In this document: piece by piece, positions 24,567 through 32,595 of the stretch
Position numbering within the stretch: position 1 is the first letter of the stretch
How the letters are laid out: each line of letters starts with the position of its first letter
Virus record (IMG/VR): IMGVR_UViG_3300020034_000450
Span: 1-40,726 of that record
Direction: 5' to 3' (one strand)
Source: a virus
DNA: 40,726 nt
Notes under the pieces: model-generated
What the model was told of the DNA's origin: nothing
Seen by the model: only the letters and a program-made list of their open reading frames with translations
Databases searched by the model: none
Position numbers and translations under genes: made by a program

Positions 24567-25724
24567 ATGATCATGCGGGTCGGTGTGCGCCCGGGCTCAC
24601 GGGCGCGGGATGCGATCGGTGTCGGTGGTGGTTCAGGCCCGGCGCCGGCGACGAAGCTCACGATCACGACGCAGCCGTCGAGCGCCGCGTCGAGCGGCGT
24701 CGCGTTCCCGGTGCAACCGGTCATTCAGCTGCGCGACATCTTCAACCTGCCGGTCCTGCAATCCGGTGTGGTGGTGACGGCGACGGTCGCGAGCGGCGGT
24801 GATACGCTCGGTGGCACGACGACGGCGACGACCAATTCGAGTGGCGTCGCGACGTTCACGAATCTCCAATTGACCGGCAGCGCGACGGACACGTTGCAGT
24901 TTGCAGCGTCGGGACTGACGGCCGTCAACTCGAACAGCATTGCGGTGAGTGCGGCGTCGGGGTTCTTCGCCAACGCGCCGGCGGGATGGACGACGATCAA
25001 CGATCAGCCGTTCACGAGCATCCCGGTCCACGCGAGTGGCCCAGATGCGCAAGGGTGGACGGACCCCGATGGCAACACAGCTCGCTTCAGCCTCGAGACC
25101 GACCCCACGGCACCATTCCCGTCGCACGGCACCCTGAAGGGATCGTATCCGAATGGGTCCGCCGGCGGTGGCTCGTTCTTTCGGATGGCGCTGGACTACT
25201 CGTCCGGGCAGCAATTCAAGAACATTTATTGGAGTGTGATCATCCAGCTGTCCTCGAATTTCGACATGAACGGCAACGTCGGATCGAAATTTCTCTGGCC
25301 GTCCGGGACGATCGCTGAGGATTCGTTCACGTATACGACGTTCAACGCGGACAACGTGCTGGAATATGGGATCGTGCAGCAAGGCGGCCCCGTCCGCGAG
25401 ATGTATCAGAATATCGGATCGCCAGGGAACCTCGGCGTCTTCCAGAACTATCGCGGGCAATATGTCGAAATTCAGAACATCGTTCGCGCGAACAGTGCGA
25501 ACGGAACGGCCGACGGCGAATACCACTGCTGGATCGCAGGCACGAAGACCCACCAATACACGCCAGCGGACGGCAACGGCGTCGATTGGCACATGACGTC
25601 GTCGGGCCGAAAATGGATGTCGATGGACATCAATCCCACTTATGGCGGCGGAACCGCGCCGGTGCCGGTCGCCAACATGTTCATGAAGTGGAATCGCCTC
25701 TTCATCACCGGGAGTAACACCTAA
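24567..25724 (+). CDS. Receptor-binding-like protein: Ig-like domain plus lectin/lyase-like C-domain
   Basis: The 385-residue product starts at ATG 24567 after TTGAGGAATCTGGC (an ATG two codons later is possible). Residues about 28-130 form an Ig-like beta domain typical of bacterial surface proteins. Residues about 140-385 form a concanavalin/polysaccharide-lyase-like jelly roll, with Gln-Phe-Lys-Asn-Ile-Tyr, Lys-Phe-Leu-Trp-Pro-Ser-Gly, Gly-Glu-Tyr-His-Cys-Trp-Ile, Gly-Thr-Lys-Thr-His-Gln-Tyr-Thr and Asn-Pro-Thr-Tyr-Gly-Gly-Gly. The same C-domain recurs in the next gene. No signal peptide. Likely a virion glycan-binding protein; activity unknown. Confidence 0.6.
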   Translation: MIMRVGVRPGSRARDAIGVGGGSGPAPATKLTITTQPSSAASSGVAFPVQPVIQLRDIFNLPVLQSGVVVTATVASGGDTLGGTTTATTNSSGVATFTNLQLTGSATDTLQFAASGLTAVNSNSIAVSAASGFFANAPAGWTTINDQPFTSIPVHASGPDAQGWTDPDGNTARFSLETDPTAPFPSHGTLKGSYPNGSAGGGSFFRMALDYSSGQQFKNIYWSVIIQLSSNFDMNGNVGSKFLWPSGTIAEDSFTYTTFNADNVLEYGIVQQGGPVREMYQNIGSPGNLGVFQNYRGQYVEIQNIVRANSANGTADGEYHCWIAGTKTHQYTPADGNGVDWHMTSSGRKWMSMDINPTYGGGTAPVPVANMFMKWNRLFITGSNT

Positions 25725-26788
25725 TGCGTCATTTTCTCCGCGCGTCTCTCTGTGCGCTGGCTCTCGTGCTGCCGCTTCGCGCGCAGACGCCGAAGCAGCT
25801 CGCGCAGCTCGACACGCTCAACAAACAACTCGCCGCGACGAAGGCCTCACTGTCACTCGCCGCGTCCTCGTCGGCGTCGTTCTCATCGGCGATCTCGCAG
25901 GCGTCGACGTCGTTGGCGAAAGCGCAACAGATGCTCACGGCGCTCACGACCGTCGCGCCGCCCGTGGTCACGCCCCCTCCGGTAATCCCGCCACCGCCGC
26001 CGAAGGACACGACGAAGCCACCGGTCGTCACGCCGCCAAGCGGCGGCGGGTCTGCCTCGTGCCCGAATGAGCCAGCCGGCTACACGGTCATCAATGACAA
26101 CGCATTGAAGGACATTCCCGCGTGGCCGGCGAAGTCGTCGACCGGATGGATCGACGACGAACGGAACGCGAAGACGGCGATCAGCATCGTCAACGATCCG
26201 ACCGCGCCCGCCTCGCCGAACGTCGCGGCCGGTCTCTTCCCTGGGGGCATGACCGGCGGCGGTGCTCCGTTCTACGTGTATCGTCCATTCGCCGCGACCG
26301 AACAGTTTAAGAATCTCTATATCTGCGGGTTCGTGAAGCATGACGCAGCCTTCGACAACACCAACGGCAACGCCGGGACGAAGTTCATGTGGCCCGCGGG
26401 CGACCAGGTCCAGGGCGCGCTCACCTACATGAACCATGATGGAAGCGGAATGGACTTCACGGTCAACCAACAGGGTGCGGTTGACCGCATGCTATTCGGG
26501 AATCTGAATCGGGCCGCTGCGCAGATGTACTCGAAGCGCGGGCAGTGGGTTCGGTACGAAGTGTTGCTCAAAGCCAACTCGAGCAACAGCGCAGCGAATG
26601 GGGAGCTTCATGTTTGGATGAACGGCACGAAGACGCACCAATACACCGACGTGAATTGGCAGATGGCCTCCGCTCGCACGTGGCTCTCGCTCGCGTGGAA
26701 CCCAACCTACGGCGGCGGACCGAATCGGGTCCCTCGCGACCAGCGGCAGTATCTGGATCAGTTGCGCATCAGCGGCAGCAATAAGTAG
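25724..26788 (+). CDS. Secreted paralogue with lectin/lyase-like C-domain
   Basis: The 354-residue product has a classical Sec signal peptide (basic residues 2-6, hydrophobic 7-18, likely cut after Ala20). A short Ser/Ala coiled-coil part (about 21-75) and a Pro-rich linker (about 76-110) follow. The C-domain (about 115-354) is homologous to that of the preceding gene, including Gln-Phe-Lys-Asn-Leu-Tyr, Lys-Phe-Met-Trp-Pro-Ala-Gly, Gly-Thr-Lys-Thr-His-Gln-Tyr-Thr and Asn-Pro-Thr-Tyr-Gly-Gly-Gly. TAATG couples it to that gene. An exported copy of a receptor-binding-like domain in a phage is unusual; masking host glycans or releasing virions is an inference. Confidence 0.65.
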   Translation: MRHFLRASLCALALVLPLRAQTPKQLAQLDTLNKQLAATKASLSLAASSSASFSSAISQASTSLAKAQQMLTALTTVAPPVVTPPPVIPPPPPKDTTKPPVVTPPSGGGSASCPNEPAGYTVINDNALKDIPAWPAKSSTGWIDDERNAKTAISIVNDPTAPASPNVAAGLFPGGMTGGGAPFYVYRPFAATEQFKNLYICGFVKHDAAFDNTNGNAGTKFMWPAGDQVQGALTYMNHDGSGMDFTVNQQGAVDRMLFGNLNRAAAQMYSKRGQWVRYEVLLKANSSNSAANGELHVWMNGTKTHQYTDVNWQMASARTWLSLAWNPTYGGGPNRVPRDQRQYLDQLRISGSNK

Positions 26789-26819
26789 CGATGGAATTCA
26801 TGGCGGACGGAGTCGCGTA

Positions 26820-28925
26820 ATGTCTTTCGGCGCGGCGAGCGGCAGTCATACCGTTGTCGGGAACACCGTTGCTTCGGTGCTCACGGGCGTCAGTGTGGGC
26901 GACACCATTGTCGTCCACACGAGCCGCGACGCGAGCGTCACCTTCGTCTCGCTCACCGACGATAAGAGCACCAGCTACGCCATCCCGACCGTCTCGTCTG
27001 TCACCGCTTCGTTGCTCGACGCCAACAACGGCGAACTGCACGAGGTGTTCGTCGGTGTTGCAGGCAGTGCGGGAACGTTCACAATCACGTTGACGCTCAG
27101 CGGGGCACTTGGCGACGGGTGCATGCTCGTGTCACGGCACTCGGGTCGAAGCACAACATCGCCTGTCGTTGCGGTCGCCATCAACGCGCAGTATCCGCCC
27201 GTGGGATCGAATCCCGGAACCGGAGTCGGGGACATCACCTGCGGTCCGTTCGCCGTTCCGGCGGGCGCTGACATTCTGCTCAACCTCAGCGACGCGAGTG
27301 GCGCGCACAACACTAACTACTCCGCGACGGCCGGCTATACGCTCCAGCGAGAAGAGGGTGCAGCGGGTGTCTCCGCGCTCCAGGCGCTGATCACGAAAGA
27401 CAACACGTCTGGAACCCAGAGCGCGACCGCGACACAGGCGAACACGACGCCTTGTGGCTCGATCGTGATTGTGTTGGCGCAAGCATCCGGCGGCGCCTCG
27501 GTGGTCTCGGACGAAGACGCGAACGCCGGCGCGACGTCGGTGCGCGCCGCGATGCTGCTCGCGACGTCGCTCGGGTTGTGCGCGAATGCGCGCAGCGCGC
27601 AGCTCGCGATCGCGAACTACGACGACGGCGGGTTCCCGATCGCCGCGGTGCCGGCGGTCGAGGCCGAGCCGCCGTATCGCCAGCTGGTGTTCGACGAGCA
27701 GCGCAACACATTCCGTCGCGCCGCGGCGTGGGGCGACGACGAGCAGCTGCCGCTGCGTACGCAGATCGACGAGGAGGTGTGGTTCGGTCCACACCCGGAA
27801 TGGGCGACGAATCTCATTCCGGAGCCGTGGAGTTGGGACGACGGGAACACGTTGCCGCCCGCATCAGCGCCACCCGATGAGAATACGTGGACAGCGCCGC
27901 GGCCGCCGTTCGTCGCGCTGCGGTTCCCGATTCCCGATCCGTGGACCTGGGATGACGGCACGTCGTTCCCGCAGCAGACGCCGACCGTGGCGCTCGACGA
28001 CGGCGGGGATGGCGGGTGGACGCCGCCGCGGCCGATCGTGTTGCCGTTCATCGGGCCGCCGATCCAGGACGAGCATGTTGGCGCATCGCTCTACTGCGTC
28101 GACGAGCCGAACACGTGGGTGCGCACGGTCACGTGGCCGGATCCGGCGCCGGCGCCGATGTGGCGCTTCGCCGTCGAGGAGCTCGCGTTCCCGCTGGCGG
28201 CGTTGCACATCGATGAGGAGACGTGGTTCTCGCCGCTGCCTGAGTGGCCGACGACGCTGCTCCTCGAGCCGTGGGCGTGGGACGATGGCAATACGCTGCC
28301 ACCCAAGGCCGCGCCGCCCGAGGACTACGCGTTCCCGCTGCCCGTCGTCTGGTCGACGCCGTACGTCGCACCGCCGCCGCAACACGAAGAGGCCGCGCCG
28401 AGCCTGTACACGGTCAGCGAGCTCGATGTGTGGCCGGTGCTGCCAACGCCATGGGCGGTCGATTGGATCGCGCCCCGCGTCAACCTGGACGACGTGGTGC
28501 CGTCGCCGGCGTTGGTCGACGAAGATCCGTCGCACGTGCGTCGCACGTTGTCGAGCGACTACACGCCGGTGCTGTCGTTGCTGCAGGCCGACGAGCACGC
28601 GGTCCCGATTGCGGCGCCGACGTTCGTGGCCGAGGAGGACGCGCCGTTCGTGGTGCGCCGCCTCTCGCTCGAGTACGCGGCGTCGTACGCGGCGTTGTTG
28701 GTGTGGGCGACCGACGAGGTCGTCCCGCAACCGTCGCCGATCGCGAGCGATGACGAATCGATCGTGCCGCGGCCGCGGTGGATCGAAGCGTACGCGCTGG
28801 TGACACCGCTCGCGATCGATGACGGCTTCGTGCCGTCGGTGATCGTGGCGCCAACGGTGCGGCCGCGGGCGTTCTTCATTCCGGACCCGGGGCTCGAGCT
28901 CCGGTTCATTCCCGACTTCCTGTGA
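26820..28925 (+). CDS. Large repeat protein with acidic/aromatic repeats
   Basis: The 701-residue product has an N-terminal beta domain (1 to about 220) rich in Thr/Val/Ser/Gly, like an adhesin or fibre head. The remainder is a degenerate repeat region rich in Asp, Glu, Trp and Pro. The motif Pro-Trp-x-Trp-Asp-Asp-Gly appears at about 337, 375 and 485, and a roughly 27-residue block containing it is nearly duplicated (27781 and 28225). No signal peptide. It follows the secreted paralogue and may be a fibre or scaffold protein. No family recognised. Confidence 0.5.
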   Translation: MSFGAASGSHTVVGNTVASVLTGVSVGDTIVVHTSRDASVTFVSLTDDKSTSYAIPTVSSVTASLLDANNGELHEVFVGVAGSAGTFTITLTLSGALGDGCMLVSRHSGRSTTSPVVAVAINAQYPPVGSNPGTGVGDITCGPFAVPAGADILLNLSDASGAHNTNYSATAGYTLQREEGAAGVSALQALITKDNTSGTQSATATQANTTPCGSIVIVLAQASGGASVVSDEDANAGATSVRAAMLLATSLGLCANARSAQLAIANYDDGGFPIAAVPAVEAEPPYRQLVFDEQRNTFRRAAAWGDDEQLPLRTQIDEEVWFGPHPEWATNLIPEPWSWDDGNTLPPASAPPDENTWTAPRPPFVALRFPIPDPWTWDDGTSFPQQTPTVALDDGGDGGWTPPRPIVLPFIGPPIQDEHVGASLYCVDEPNTWVRTVTWPDPAPAPMWRFAVEELAFPLAALHIDEETWFSPLPEWPTTLLLEPWAWDDGNTLPPKAAPPEDYAFPLPVVWSTPYVAPPPQHEEAAPSLYTVSELDVWPVLPTPWAVDWIAPRVNLDDVVPSPALVDEDPSHVRRTLSSDYTPVLSLLQADEHAVPIAAPTFVAEEDAPFVVRRLSLEYAASYAALLVWATDEVVPQPSPIASDDESIVPRPRWIEAYALVTPLAIDDGFVPSVIVAPTVRPRAFFIPDPGLELRFIPDFL

Positions 28926-28947
28926 CTTCTCGCCCGAGGCGCGCCCA

Positions 28948-29274
28948 GTGATCACGATTCTTGAAATCACCGTCGGCGATACCGGCTTCACGCTGGCGGG
29001 GCGCATCGACGGCGGCGGGCTGGTGGATCTCGTCGGCTGCACGGTGACGCTCGATCTCATCCGCACCGATGGCGGCGGAGTCAATATGCTCAGCGCGGCG
29101 CCGGCGACGATCACGAACGCGGTGAAGCGAAGAGTCGCGTGCAAGTTGACGAACGCCGTCGGTCTGCCGGCCGAGGTCAAGGTGCGGTGGACCGTGACGC
29201 TGCCGGGAGGAGCGGGGATCGTACATGCGCCCGGGCCAGAGGACGAACAGGTCTATCTCAAACTCTGGCCGTAA
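28948..29274 (+). CDS. Small beta-sandwich protein, baseplate-upper-like
   Basis: The 108-residue product starts at GTG 28948, 23 bases after the preceding stop. It has a compact beta pattern with Gly-Cys-Thr-Val-Thr-Leu-Asp-Leu-Ile (about 30-38) and a C-terminal Val-Tyr-Leu-Lys-Leu-Trp-Pro, resembling the N-terminal domain of BppU-type proteins, which often stand alone near fibre genes. The role is inferred from that similarity. Confidence 0.5.
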   Translation: MITILEITVGDTGFTLAGRIDGGGLVDLVGCTVTLDLIRTDGGGVNMLSAAPATITNAVKRRVACKLTNAVGLPAEVKVRWTVTLPGGAGIVHAPGPEDEQVYLKLWP

Positions 29275-29288
29275 CAGACGCGGAATCG

Positions 29289-29765
29289 ATGAGCATGCAC
29301 ACCGACGACGGGCCGCGAATTGCACCACCCACCGGTATGCGGAACATTATGAGGTTTCTCATGGGCACTGACTCAGCACACCATCACAGCACGTCAGAAA
29401 GCGATGCGCGCAATCAGCGCATCCTACGCGACTTCGATCGACTCAAGCGGTCGTCGAAGCACCTGGGCGACGTTGCAGAAATCGCGGCGGAGCTCTCCCG
29501 TCTCACCACCAAAGTGTTGGAGGTTTTTATGGCAGGACAGACAGAACAGGACGCGAAGCTCGCTGAGCTCGAGAAGGCGGTCGAAGACGACGAGCTGGTC
29601 GACGACGCGAACGCGGATGCGATGCAGGCGGAGATCGATCGACTGACGGCGCTCGGAACCCCCGACACGCAGCCGACGATCGACACGCTGACGCGAATCA
29701 TGGGGAAACTGCACGGCCCGAAGGGACGCATGACGGAGCCCGGTAGCAGCACGGCCGCACAGTAG
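29289..29765 (+). CDS. Hypothetical coiled-coil protein
   Basis: The 158-residue product starts at ATG 29289 (several nearby Met are possible starts). It has His-rich and acidic parts, helices with heptads (about 40-105, Lys-Leu-Ala-Glu-Leu-Glu-Lys) and a Ser/Thr tail. It is the last gene of the rightward late region and is followed by a strong terminator. Not recognised. Confidence 0.45.
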   Translation: MSMHTDDGPRIAPPTGMRNIMRFLMGTDSAHHHSTSESDARNQRILRDFDRLKRSSKHLGDVAEIAAELSRLTTKVLEVFMAGQTEQDAKLAELEKAVEDDELVDDANADAMQAEIDRLTALGTPDTQPTIDTLTRIMGKLHGPKGRMTEPGSSTAAQ

Positions 29766-29775
29766 CAAATGCACG

Positions 29776-29807
29776 ACGGCGCCGGTCATCCCATCGACCG
29801 GCGCCGT
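29776..29807 (+). terminator. Bidirectional terminator between convergent units
   Basis: A perfect 12-bp stem (ACGGCGCCGGTC, 29776-29787, with 29796-29807) closes an eight-base loop. T-rich bases lie on the downstream side of the late operon (TTGTGTT). It separates the late genes from the leftward lipoprotein gene, whose stop is five bases beyond. Confidence 0.75.
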
Positions 29808-29811
29808 TGTG

Positions 29812-30255
29812 TTACTGGCGCGAGAACGCGTAGGCGGATATGGCCCGTCCGGAAAATTCCGGTCCGTCGGAGACGATCAGCGACGTGCTATGTGTGAGCT
29901 CGCTGTTTCCGACCCCGGCCTGCACAGCGTAGCCGTGACCGAGGCCTCGGTCGGCAATTGTATCGAATAGCGTAATCCTAGGCAGATTCACGCCCCAGAC
30001 GCCAGCTCGGTGCTGAGGAACGACCCCAGGCGGCATATCCCACACAAATTGGTTCCCAGAAGACAGCGATAGCACTCCCCCTCGAGCGCTGACCCACGCA
30101 CGCGTGCCTCCAACCACACCGAAGCTGTCCGTGAGGGTGTACCGCCCGATGAGCGTTTTCTCCGTCGGCTCGGACGACGTCACGCACGCCATTCCCAGAA
30201 TGGCGACCAGTGCGAGGAGTGCGCGTGCTGTCGCAAAACGCTGATATCCTGTCAT
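29812..30255 (-). CDS. Putative outer-membrane lipoprotein (moron)
   Basis: The 147-residue product has a lipoprotein signal: basic residues, hydrophobic 13-22, and Cys24 after Gly-Met-Ala, a relaxed lipobox, then Ser/Glu-rich residues. The mature part is beta-rich, opening Gly-Arg-Tyr-Thr-Leu-Thr-Asp (about 37-43) like small lipocalin-type lipoproteins that I associate with Gemmatimonadota. It is leftward, between the late terminator and the lysogeny genes, a usual place for lysogenic-conversion genes. No clear Shine-Dalgarno before the ATG. Confidence 0.55.
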   Translation of the reverse strand: MTGYQRFATARALLALVAILGMACVTSSEPTEKTLIGRYTLTDSFGVVGGTRAWVSARGGVLSLSSGNQFVWDMPPGVVPQHRAGVWGVNLPRITLFDTIADRGLGHGYAVQAGVGNSELTHSTSLIVSDGPEFSGRAISAYAFSRQ

Positions 30256-30334
30256 GATTCGCTAACTGCGCATCCTGAAGTCCTTCGTAACGTTGAACTC
30301 GCTGGCCTCACTCAACTTACGACAGGAGAAACAC

Positions 30335-30478
30335 ATGCGTCGCATCGCTCTCATTGTATCGCTGCTCACGGTTGCTGCTGCTGCGGCGTGCGCTGATATC
30401 TCCGCGCCGCACAACGACGGTCCTTGCAAGAGCGGCTACGAAAGCTCAAGCGGTTGGGTCTGCAGCGACAGCGTCTAA
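30335..30478 (+). CDS. 47-residue lipoprotein precursor
   Basis: ATG 30335 follows AGGAG by six bases, an excellent ribosome site. Residues 1-18 are a signal peptide ending in five Ala and Cys19, so a diacylated lipopeptide of 29 residues is expected, with two further Cys (36 and 43) able to form a disulfide. It converges with the TPR gene (stop-to-stop gap nine bases). No good promoter was found. Small phage lipoproteins can block receptors (superinfection exclusion), the preferred inference here; a signalling peptide is possible. Confidence 0.55.
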   Translation: MRRIALIVSLLTVAAAAACADISAPHNDGPCKSGYESSSGWVCSDSV

Positions 30479-30487
30479 TCCCGTATC

Positions 30488-31693
30488 TCACGCTGAGCAG
30501 TGCTCGAGGACGGCTTGTTCAATTCGTCTCAGGCGATGCTCAGCGTGAGCCGGTGGGGGAATCGGACGAAAGGAATAGAGGGCCGGAATTCGGCCCTCGA
30601 GTACGTCCTCCATGGCTCGGTCGGCGGTGAAGATAGTTTCCGCGAGCTTGTTGCTCTCGGCGATGGCGAGCACTCGTTGAATCGCTGCCAGCGCCTCCTG
30701 CGTTTCGCCTCGCGCTGCAGCATCGCGGGCGGTTGCCTCGTGAAACCGAGCCTCGACCAGCGGAGGAAGCACTGTGACCGAAAGAGAATCTCGGCAGTCG
30801 CGCATCATGTTCTGATCTCCCTCGTCGATCGCAACATTGTACGCGAGTACGGTTGCCTTCGCGCGAAGATCGCCATCGATCGCGCTCACTCGCAGCTCCG
30901 CCGCGATCGCGCCGGCCGAGAAGCTTCGGCCTAATTCACGAAGCGCTGTCGCCATGTTCATGAGCGCTCGATCCCGGTCGTTGGCGTCCGTCGTCCATTC
31001 CAGCGCCTGACGAGTGAAATCGAGCGCACCGATCGGGTCGTCGCTGAGACCAGCGATGCGAGCTAAATCGATTTTCGCCTTCGCCGCGATCGTGGGTTCC
31101 GAGTAGCGAATGGCGCGCCGCACAACTCGTTGGACGGCTGTTCGAGCAAGGGGAAGATTCCCTCGATCAATTGCGACCTTCGCGAGCCCAAGCTGCCCCT
31201 CGAGTCTCTTTGAGACATCGCGCGCCTGTTTGGCGAGCGCGATCATTTGATGGTAGGAGACCTCGGCGTCGTCGAACTGGCTGAGCAACCGCAGCGCGAA
31301 TGCCCGACGTTGGATCGCCAACAATCGGATATCGGCATCGCCGGTCGCAGTGTCGAACACCAACGTGAAGACGTCGACGGCGGCTTGCAGATGACCGCGG
31401 CTGTGGAGTTCGATGCCGTACGCCATCAGCTGCGCGCCGATCTCGGGTCGCTGGCCTGGCAGGTCTGCCTGTACTGCGGAGACGAGCAACCGCTTGAGCA
31501 TCCCGCTCAATCGAAAGTCGATGACCTTGACGATATGCTCATTGGCGTCTCTCTCGATGTCCTCGAAGGATTCATCAACGAAGAGCGCCGCGTGGCTCGC
31601 ACGAAAAACGGAGAATCCAGCGCGGAGCTGGAGCCATTCCATATCGACCGGTGCCCGCGTCGCGAGCGTCTGAAAGAATCCCATTCCAATCAT
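30488..31693 (-). CDS. TPR-repeat protein of the lysogeny region
   Basis: The 401-residue product is helical throughout with several tetratricopeptide-type repeats (clear Ala-Leu/Ala-Arg helices around residues 125-300). No HTH, catalytic or membrane motif is visible. It is leftward, 77 bases downstream of the XRE repressor and in the same direction, so it is probably expressed in the lysogen. TPR proteins usually bind other proteins or peptides; partner to the repressor is an inference. An alternative start is Met4. Confidence 0.7.
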   Translation of the reverse strand: MIGMGFFQTLATRAPVDMEWLQLRAGFSVFRASHAALFVDESFEDIERDANEHIVKVIDFRLSGMLKRLLVSAVQADLPGQRPEIGAQLMAYGIELHSRGHLQAAVDVFTLVFDTATGDADIRLLAIQRRAFALRLLSQFDDAEVSYHQMIALAKQARDVSKRLEGQLGLAKVAIDRGNLPLARTAVQRVVRRAIRYSEPTIAAKAKIDLARIAGLSDDPIGALDFTRQALEWTTDANDRDRALMNMATALRELGRSFSAGAIAAELRVSAIDGDLRAKATVLAYNVAIDEGDQNMMRDCRDSLSVTVLPPLVEARFHEATARDAAARGETQEALAAIQRVLAIAESNKLAETIFTADRAMEDVLEGRIPALYSFRPIPPPAHAEHRLRRIEQAVLEHCSA

Positions 31694-31770
31694 GGCGGAA
31701 ACTGTACAGCCCGTTCTCTGATTCGGATACTACCAAATTGTGACAGTTTTGCATTAGAGCGTTCTTAATC

Positions 31771-32274
31771 TCACGCGCTCTTCGCCTGACTCCCTGGCTT
31801 TGGCCCGATCGGCATGTTGCCGGTCGCGAGGATCGCCATCTCTTCGGCGAGCGAGCGGGCCGCGTCAGGATTCTCGCTCGCAATCTCAATCACGCTGAGA
31901 TACACAGCGGCCAAGTCGCGACGTGCCAAGCGACGTTCGTTGTCGCTGAGCAAAGGCCATTGCTCAGCGATGTGCCGTCGTTGCTTTTCAAGGCGCTCGC
32001 GACCGAGTTCCAGACCTTGGTTTGGTGGATTCTCCGCGATAGTGCCACGTGGCACGTCATTGTCTAGACTCTTTGACTGCGCCGGGTCCAGTTCCATATC
32101 ATAGAAATGCCTGAGCTTGCGAAGCTCGGCGGGGCCAATGTGGCCGGAGTTCTCCCAGCGTTCGATGGTCTTTGCCGACTTACCAACGCCCTGCGCGACT
32201 CGCTCGCGACTGTAGCCGGTCTTGTCCCGCAATCCTTTCAACTCCTCGGATATCCGACGTTCTTCTTTCGTCAT
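31771..32274 (-). CDS. XRE-family repressor, no peptidase domain
   Basis: The 167-residue product has an N-terminal XRE helix-turn-helix (residues about 8-58: Leu-Arg-Asp-Lys-Thr-Gly-Tyr-Ser-Arg-Glu, Lys-Ser-Ala-Lys-Thr-Ile-Glu-Arg-Trp-Glu). The C-terminal part is helical and lacks the LexA/CI S24 peptidase signature. Induction by RecA-driven self-cleavage is therefore unlikely. Start ATG is at 32274, within a direct repeat of the operator half-site. Its divergent neighbour is a small HTH gene. It is the prime candidate for the lysogeny repressor. Confidence 0.75.
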   Translation of the reverse strand: MTKEERRISEELKGLRDKTGYSRERVAQGVGKSAKTIERWENSGHIGPAELRKLRHFYDMELDPAQSKSLDNDVPRGTIAENPPNQGLELGRERLEKQRRHIAEQWPLLSDNERRLARRDLAAVYLSVIEIASENPDAARSLAEEMAILATGNMPIGPKPGSQAKSA

Positions 32275-32328
32275 TGTCTATACATCGGTCATTTTGACTC
32301 TTGAAGTTCTAGACATTGTCTATATACT
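32272..32328. promoter_or_regulatory. Switch operator and early promoter
   Basis: A perfect palindrome TAGACATTGTCTA (32310-32322) sits between TTGAAG (32301-32306) and TATACT (32323-32328), a 16-base spacer. It would block the rightward promoter when bound. Direct copies of CATTGTCTATA occur at 32272-32282 and 32314-32324, 42 bases apart. CATTGTCTA recurs at 32058-32066 inside the repressor gene. The repressor-side promoter is not clear; its ATG has no Shine-Dalgarno, so a leaderless message is possible. Confidence 0.7.
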
Positions 32329-32388
32329 TCTGTCGTTCGCTGAAACTTCGCTGACAGAACTATCACCAGACGCCAGAAGGTAGGACGC

Positions 32389-32595
32389 ATGGGACCCGTT
32401 CGGAAGACACTCGCCGAGGACCGCTTTATGTCGGTGCCTCAGGCGGCTAAGGCGATCGGAAAAGCCAATGGGACGGTTTCGTCGCTCGTTGTCGCCGGAG
32501 AGCTCGAGGGTGAGTACGTCGCGGGTCGCATCGTTATCACCCGCGATTCCGTCGAGCGATACAAGCAGAGAAATGAAACGGTGAGCGCGACATGA
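32389..32595 (+). CDS. Small MerR/excisionase-like HTH protein
   Basis: The 68-residue product has a helix-turn-helix of the HTH_17/MerR-like type (Met-Ser-Val-Pro-Gln-Ala-Ala-Lys-Ala-Ile-Gly, then Gly-Arg-Ile-Val-Ile-Thr-Arg-Asp-Ser-Val-Glu-Arg-Tyr). It is the first gene after the early promoter, opposite the repressor, so a Cro-like or early-regulator role is plausible. AAGGTAGG precedes the ATG. Confidence 0.65.
   Translation: MGPVRKTLAEDRFMSVPQAAKAIGKANGTVSSLVVAGELEGEYVAGRIVITRDSVERYKQRNETVSAT

Noticed and set aside
30293-30322. TTGAAC...TTACGA as a promoter for the 47-residue lipoprotein
   Set aside because: The -10 is poor and the expected start would fall in the ribosome site.
30335-31693. 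Arbitrium-type quorum system (peptide plus TPR receptor)
   Set aside because: The peptide gene is convergent, encodes a likely lipoprotein, and the TPR protein has no HTH. Kept only as a weak alternative.
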